Shown here piece after piece: positions 58,001 to 64,000 of a stretch of DNA of 64,000 nucleotides. This stretch comes from Cyanophora paradoxa (Eukaryota; Glaucocystophyceae; Cyanophorales; Cyanophoraceae). The stretch spans positions 496,001 to 560,000 of the forward strand of contig QPMI01000062.1 in the NCBI GenBank assembly GCA_004431415.1. Reading direction: 5' to 3'. The stretch's first letter is position 1. Every line of letters begins with the position of its first letter. The position numbers were made by a program, and so were the translations under genes. Under the pieces are notes generated by a model. It was not told the DNA's origin, made no database searches, and saw only the letters and a list, made by a program, of their open reading frames with translations.

Positions 58001-61000
58001 GCGGCGGGAGGCGGGTTTTGGGGGTACACCGCGCCTCGATGAGCTCCTCGAGGACGGGGCGGAGGTCGAAGGGGATCGCCTCGAGCTCGATCTTGCCCGC
58101 CTCGATCTTGTGCAGGTCCAGCAGGTCTGCCGGGCCGGCGCGGTGAGGCGGGGAGGGAGAGAGGAGGGGGGCAAAGGCGCGCCGTTCACGATGACGAGCA
58201 TCTGGGCGGGGCGGGGCGCGTGAGGGGGATCTGGGGCGGGGGGCGGGCGGGGCGGGGCGGGCCTGCTCAGAGCAGGTGTGGATGGCGTGGCTGAGCTCGC
58301 GCTGCTCCTCGTCCAGCGCCGTCTCCCCCAGCAGCTCCCCCAGCCCCAGCACCCCGTTCTGCCCGCGAGCTCAGACGCGGCGCGGGAGGCTCCAGTGCTG
58401 CCGGGGCACCAGAGGCGTGCGCAGCTCGTGGATGGTGTACGCCTGCGCACGCGGGCCGCGGAGCGTCAGCGGGGCGACGGGCGGGGCGGGCGGCGAGGAA
58501 GCGGCGATACTAAAGATGCTTCAGCAGCTAAAGACGCACGAGGAACCTGCTCTTGGTCTCGTTGATCGCCTCCGCCTCGATGCGCCGCCGCTTCTCCGTG
58601 ATGTCCTGGCAGACGAAGTGAGGCGCGGGAGGGAGGGGCAGGCCGGAGAGGCCGCTGGGGCGCCGGGCGCCTGCCCGATGGCGACGGCGCCGATGACGGC
58701 GCCGCGGGCGTCGCGGCGCGGCGTGGCGGAGAGGAGCAGGCGGAGGTCGTCGCTGGTCGGGGGCACGCGGAGGCAGAGCTCGGCGGGGGGCGCCCGCGCC
58801 GCCTCCTCGCCCCCGCGCAGCGCGCGCGAGAAGAGCGCCTCGGCGGCCGCGCGGTCCTCGGGGGCCACCAGCTCGAGGAGCCCCCGCCCGAGCATCCGCC
58901 CTGCGGTCCGCCCCGCATCGGCCGAGGGGTGATCGCAAGCCCGAGGGGAGGAGCGCTCGCCCTCGGGGATGCCGGTGAGGCGGGCGGCGGCCCAGTTCCA
59001 GCCGGCCACGCGCAACTCCAGGTCCACGATGAAGATCGGCGCCCCCGCTGTGCCGCCGCCGCCTCAGAGGCGGCGGGGCAGGGGCGGGGGCGGGCGCGCC
59101 GGTCTCGAGGATGCGCTTCATGTCCTCGCTGGCAACGCGCGCCCGCCGCTCGCTCTCCACCAGCGCCCGCTCCATCGTCTGTGCACGCGCGCATGCCGCG
59201 TCGGACCAGGCGGCTACGAAAGGGGCCGGGCTGGGGCCGCGCGCCTTGCGCTGGGAGATGTCCCGCACGACCAGCACGAGCTGCGCGGCCGGCGACGGGC
59301 TCAGAGCCGGCGGGTGGGGCGGCACGGCGAAGCGGGCGGGCGCGCCAGCGAGCTCGCTTCGCCGTCGTACTGCATGCGCCCGACGGAGATCTCGACGGGG
59401 AAGCGCTGGGCCGCGTCGGCCGGGGCCGGCGGTGCACGCAGCGCCTCCACCTCGAGCACGGGGGGTCCCCCGCGGCCGGACGCCGCCAAGAACGACGACA
59501 TGGCCGTCGTGTACTGCGGGCGCGGTGGGCGAGCCGGTGACGAGCGCGGGGCGGGGCGGGGCACCTCGGGGGCGAAGTAGTCGAGGACGGAGGCGGGGGC
59601 GCCGGCGCCGGGCCCCTCCCGCTCGCCGGCGCCGGGCGCGGGGTTGATCTCGCTTGGCCCAGTGCGGAACATCGCGCGCGCGCTCTCGTTCATGTGCGCC
59701 ACCGACCCGTCGGGCCGCACGACGAGCAGCGCGTCCGAGATGCCGCCCATGATCTGAGCAGGGGCCGGCGTGAGCTCGAGGGGCCGCCGGCCTCGCCGCC
59801 GGAGCGGCGCGAGCCGGTCGGGGCGGGCCCGGATGGCGTGCTTCATCTTGGCGAAGGCCTCGCCCACCTGCGAGGCCGGCCGCCAGCCGCCGCTGAGCGC
59901 CGCGTCTCGGGCCGCGAGGGGCGCCGGGCGGACGTCACCTGGTCCAGCTCTCTGATTAAGGAGGCCGGCCGCGCGCTGCTCTCTACCTCCGCTTCCGGCG
60001 GCGGCGCCGAGGGCGCAGGTGCAGGTGAAATAGCGATCGGCAAGGCGGGCAGCGAGGGGCGCCGGACGGAGGGCGGCAGGTCGGCGGAGGTGGCGAGCAG
60101 GACGGTGGGGGCGTCGGCGCCGGCGGGCTCCGGCGCCACTGGATATGTGTGCGAGGATGGACCGCGGGCGGCGTCAGAGGGCGGCCAACTGCCGGGCACG
60201 AGGCCCGACCCGCGGCGGCTGAGCTGCGGTCCCGCGGGGGCGGCGCCTGCGCCGCGGCCGGGGGACGCGGGAGCTCCGCCACCAGCCGGAGGGCCAGGGC
60301 GGGATCTGCGGCGGGCCGGTGAGCGGCGGCGGCGGCATGCGGAGACGGGGGCCGGGGCGCGCGGCTTGTGGGCCGCGTTGTGGGAGTCCGAGAGGTCGAA
60401 GAAGGAGATGCGGTCGAGCTCGTCCCGGAACCGCCGCATCGCCCGCCGCACCTGCCGCCGGGCTGCAGTGAGTGGCCCCCGCCCCGCGGGGGGCCAGGCA
60501 CGGCGCGGGCAGAGACGGGAGCCGGACGCGGACACCTCGAAAACGACGAAGGCGCCGAGGAGGAGCGCCAGACCGCAGGAGACGCTCGAGACGATCGCAT
60601 TTGCAACCGTCAGCCGCCGCACGTTCCCCGTGATGTCTGAACCGCCCCTGTCAGACTCGAGATTGCAAAGCCGAAGACCGAAAAGCTCAAAAGGGCGCGC
60701 CGCGCTCGGGGGCGGCGACGGCAACGAGGAGGCTCAGGGTGAGGGTGTCGTTGAAGGTGCCCAGGACCTTGACCCAGCGGCCCACGAAATCCTCCTTCCC
60801 CACCTTGAAGCTCAGCGCCTGCGCGCCGGGCGGAGAGGCGGTCAGGCTCGGGCCCGGGGCGCGCGGGGCGAGCAGATCTAGAACTAGACCTAGAGGGCCG
60901 GGGTGGGGCGCGCGTTCTCCTCGTCGAAATCAACGAAGGCGGCGGGGTCGAGGCTCGCGTTGCCGGGCAGCTCGTGCACGTCTCCGGGGAGGGCACTGAG

Positions 61001-62740
61001 CAGAGCCCGTAGCTCCGGGTCCGCCAGCTCGGCCGTCGGCACGAACTCTCTGCTCGGTCTCTGGCCCGGCACCAGCGGGACAGGGCGCACCAGGATCTCC
61101 GGGTTCTGCCGAGGGTCTCAGTTGCGATCGCGGCGGGGCGAGTTGCGCGGGCGGGCCCGCCGCGCACCCGCCAGCCGATGGCGCGGCGGGCCCCCGTGTC
61201 GTCGTCGGCCACGATCGCCGTGAAGCCTGCACGCACGGCCGCTCACGGGGCGGGGGATGCCTGAGGGCCGGGGGCGGGGCAGGCGGAAGCGGGCCGTTCT
61301 CGGCGACCCGCACGGAGGCGAGGTACTCGGAGACGCCGAAGGACTGGAAACCCATCGCAAACTGCGCCAGCCCGCCCGCCGCCCGCCGCCGCCGTCAAGA
61401 GATGCAGACTTGGATCGGGGTGCGGTGCCGGGGCGGGCCACGGCCTTGAGGCCCTCGCTGCCGTTGGTGCCGGCGGGCCGCGAGCGATCGGGCGGCAGGA
61501 CTGCGCTCGGGGTGCCCGAGGGGGAGGCCCCGCCGCCGTGACTGAAGATCGGCATAGCGTAGAGAAAGCCGACGTGGCCCATTACGAATGGAAAGACGGG
61601 GGTCCAGATGGGCGCCCCGCGTGCTGCGGCGGTCGTGTAGTAGGGAAGCACCCTGACGTCATACGAGATGTTGCGGACGACCTCGAAGGCGGCCAGCGCG
61701 CCCGTCGCACGATCCACGTACGACAGGATGCGGTCCACGACCTGCCCCCCCCGCCGAGTCCACTGTTACGACCGCGAGGGCGCCGGCGGCGCTTCGGCAG
61801 CGCCTCTGAGCGCATGCACCTGGGAGCCGGTGGCGGCGGAGGCCGTGGCGTTGATACGGGACTCAGTCACGCTGATTGGAAGGGCGGTGTAAGCAGCAGA
61901 CAGCAGCGAGCGGGGGCGGGGAGCGGGCCGCGCCTGATGGGGTGGAGGGCCTGCGGGTGCGCCTTGAGGAACTCCGGCCCCTCGCGTCTCACGAGGAGGG
62001 CCTCGTGGTTCGGGAGCGCCAGGCTGTAGTAATCAAAGGCGAAGCCAGGGACGAGCAGCTCGGAAATATAAGTCGCCAATATCTCCTCGAAGTTCGCCGA
62101 AGAGACGGTCTCCTCGTCGCCTACTGAGGCGCGAACGGCATTGCTGGCCCTTCCCACCGGCCCCGGCGTCAGTGAAGGCGCGGGCGATAGGGGCCGGCGC
62201 TCGATTGCTGCGCGTGTTCACCGCGCTGCAGAGCGCTCCGTTCTGTTGAATAAAGACCCGACATGCTCCTGCAGACGGTACCCGGTCTGGTCGAGAAAGT
62301 AGGAGGACAGGCGCTCGGCGCTTCGTTCGGCGTAGCAGTTCGAGACGACCGTAATGATCTGCGTAAAAACGATCGGAGGCCACGAAGGGTGGACATTACA
62401 CGTGCAAGGGCGTCGACAAGAGCGCGCGAGACCCTTAAGCAGAGCCGCCGGGCGCTGAAAGAAGCGCATAGGGGCACCATATAGGCAGTGCTGAGCTGCA
62501 GGCGAGCGAGCGCGAGAGCGCCCTAGGCCTGCATGCGCTTACGCGCACCACGGTCGAAGAGATAAGCAAGCAGAGGAGAGCTACGCGAAGGAAGCTTCAG
62601 GCAAAAGCACGGCGGTACGCGTACGACCTAGCGCGGGACGCGTAAAGCGAAGGGGACATGGACGCACCGGGGAAGATGGCGGAGACCAAGCCGACGCGGG
62701 CTGTCCTTCCGCGCAGGCGCCGCAGGAAGCCTCTCATCAT
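55048..62740 (-). CDS. Hybrid histidine kinase, copy 2
   Basis: Paralogue of the neighbouring kinase with the same domain order. It starts [11 protein letters not shown] at 62740. The dCache sensor (about 62360-60890) reads '[20 protein letters not shown]' and '[13 protein letters not shown]', so the ligand side has diverged. Then membrane segment '[20 protein letters not shown]' (about 60590), PAS1 (about 59750), PAS2 (about 59020), H-box 'IHELRTPL' (about 58430), '[16 protein letters not shown]', N-box 'NLAYNGIK' joined to 'FTRKGHV', '[10 protein letters not shown]', '[20 protein letters not shown]', a degenerate receiver with '[11 protein letters not shown]', an Ala/Glu linker, and receiver 'VVDDVDLNRKV' with 'FMDMEMPVLDG'. 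Catalytic and phospho-acceptor residues are all present. From about 55400 to 55960, exons and introns are nearly identical to copy 1. The sensor half and linker differ more. It ends 'GAGAPRPP' at the stop 55048-55050. Confidence 0.85.
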
Positions 62741-63287
62741 TCGGATTTTTGCTCGTGCGCTCCCAGCCGCTTTTGTCTTGCAAATTCAAGTATATATATC
62801 CGTACCCCCTGGTGTTGAAGTTTGCGTACCCCCGGATCCAACGTGACTCAGTGAATCTAGTTGTAGCACCTAACGCCCTCGGGTGGCGCTGTTTGGAGGC
62901 AAGGTATAAGGGGACAGGGGTAGCAGCATTGGCCCGGAGTCCGGTGGGGCGCCGATCTTTCCCGGAGTCAGGCATGGGGAGCAGTAATACTATGATAGTG
63001 GTGTGAGATCAAAATACGTAGTACGAGTTTTTTTGGGGGTGTAAAGCGTGACTTGGCGGGGGTCTATGAATGATGATCCGTATTCGGGATCGCTTATCTA
63101 GCCTCGACTAGCAGGCGGAATACAGGAGCCGATCAGCACCAGGAATGCGCTGTGTGGGTGGTGGGGGGGGGGGGGGGGGAAAGGGGGGGGGGGTTCGGGT
63201 CGGGCAGCTTAGCTAGCAATGCCGAAGCTAGCAGTCGCGGCAACGCGCCAGGACAGCGCCAGGACAGATGCGCAGGGCGTCCCATGA
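62741..63287. other. Spacer between kinase copies 2 and 3
   Basis: Upstream region of copy 2 and 3' region of copy 3. It includes a G homopolymer cluster at about 63157-63193 and a moderately AT-rich part (62740-63130). No gene is recognised. Confidence 0.5.
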
Positions 63288-63445
63288 CTACAGTGGCCGC
63301 GGGGCCCCTGCGCCGGGCTTGGGCCGGCGCCAGGTGGAGAAGCGCTCGACCGTCCCGAGAACGTCGTCCTTGCGCACCGGCCTGCGGGGCGGGGCGGGTC
63401 AGCGCGGGCTGCGGGGCGGGGCGGGGCGGCGCGCTTGGCGAGGAG

Positions 63446-63476
<31 letters not shown>

Positions 63477-64000
63477 AGCGACTCCGCCACCACGTTCGCC
63501 GTCAGCGCCTGCCCCGCCCCGCCTCGACCCGAGGGCGCAGCGCGGCACGCGGCGGGCGCGGGCGCACGACGATGGCGGAGGGCGGGCCCCCGTCTCCCCC
63601 GCCGCCTCCTGCCCCGCCCGTCAGCGCACCTGGCGCGGGGCGGGGCAGGCGGGGCGGGCGGGGCAGGGCGGGCCAGGCGGCGGATCTCGCGGGTGGCCCC
63701 CGTCCCGTCCAGCACCGGCATCTGCCCCCGGCCGGCGGCGTCACGGGGCCGGGGTACAGGGGCGCGGGCCTCGGGCGGGGGTACGCGCCTCCATGTCCAT
63801 GAAGACGACGCGGTACGGGGCCTCGCCCCGCGCCGCCCTGCGCCCCGTGAGGCGGGGCGCCCGGGGCGCGGGCGTGGGCGCGGGCGGGGCAGACCGGGCG
63901 CGGACGCGGTCGAGGGCCTCGGCGCCGTGGACGGCCTCGTCGCACGCGAGGCCGCCCTTCTTCAGCAGCGACGCGCACACCTTCCGGCTGCCGGCGGGTC
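63288..64000 (-). CDS. Hybrid histidine kinase, copy 3 (C-terminal receiver only, cut by window end)
   Basis: The last exons of a third paralogue, beginning outside the window. They contain '[20 protein letters not shown]', '[10 protein letters not shown]' joined to '[17 protein letters not shown]', '[20 protein letters not shown]', and '[14 protein letters not shown]', with the stop at 63288-63290. The intron before '[10 protein letters not shown]' differs in sequence from copies 1 and 2, which share theirs. Domain order upstream is unknown but presumably the same. Confidence 0.85.

Larger units (their letters stand above)
46440..64000 (-). repeat. Tandem array of three hybrid histidine kinase genes
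   Basis: Stop codons lie at 46440, 55048 and 63288, giving periods of 8608 and 8240 bp. All are head-to-tail on the minus strand. First-intron sequences (for example the block at 54060-54135 and its counterpart at 62595-62670) are also shared, so whole genes were duplicated. Confidence 0.9.

Overview
The window looks like nuclear DNA of a GC-rich, intron-dense, single-celled eukaryote. It encodes intraflagellar-transport IFT70 (so the organism is flagellated), a plant/plastid-type thiazole synthase THI4, hybrid histidine kinases, AP2-like DNA-binding repeats and a JmjC protein. This mixture suggests an alga. The very high GC, the flagellum and the plant-type THI4 would fit a glaucophyte such as Cyanophora, but I cannot fix the lineage from the sequence. 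Introns are short (about 45-100 nt). They carry a CTGAC/CTCAC-like branch motif close to the acceptor, and many start with GC instead of GT (donor AG|GCGCGCC).

Layout. 1-6124 (minus): the end of a large multi-LamG-domain, probably extracellular protein, running off the left edge. 6125-12475: gene-poor DNA with G-runs, ATCATGAT-type palindromic repeats and a distinct AT-rich island (about 9.93-11.9 kb). 12476-16448 (minus): a protein of about five AP2/ERF-like repeats with an AT-hook. 16525-19789 (minus): a JmjC dioxygenase with a zinc finger. 20641-44697: a compact housekeeping cluster whose genes alternate strand without exception. In order these are cis-prenyltransferase (-), glucokinase-regulatory-protein-like SIS protein (+), XRN2/RAT1 exonuclease (-), Gemin5-like WD40 protein (+), DNA polymerase delta small subunit POLD2 (-), a small KEN-box/D-box protein resembling securin (+), a PH-DDHD phospholipase (-), IFT70 (+) and THI4 (-). 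A small plus-strand ORF follows at 45180-45506. 46440-64000 (minus): a tandem array of three hybrid histidine kinases (two complete, the third cut by the window end), each about 7.7 kb and repeating every 8.2-8.6 kb.

The genes are mostly independent functions: RNA decay and quality control (XRN2, Gemin5-like), replication and the cell cycle (POLD2, securin-like), lipid/dolichol metabolism (cis-prenyltransferase, DDHD), thiamin synthesis (THI4) and flagellum assembly (IFT70). The shared features are genome architecture (divergent promoters of 31-197 bp, stops 30-404 bp apart) and the GC-AG intron class. CDS spans below run from first to last coding base and include introns. Internal splice sites were placed by reading frame and family similarity, without transcript evidence.
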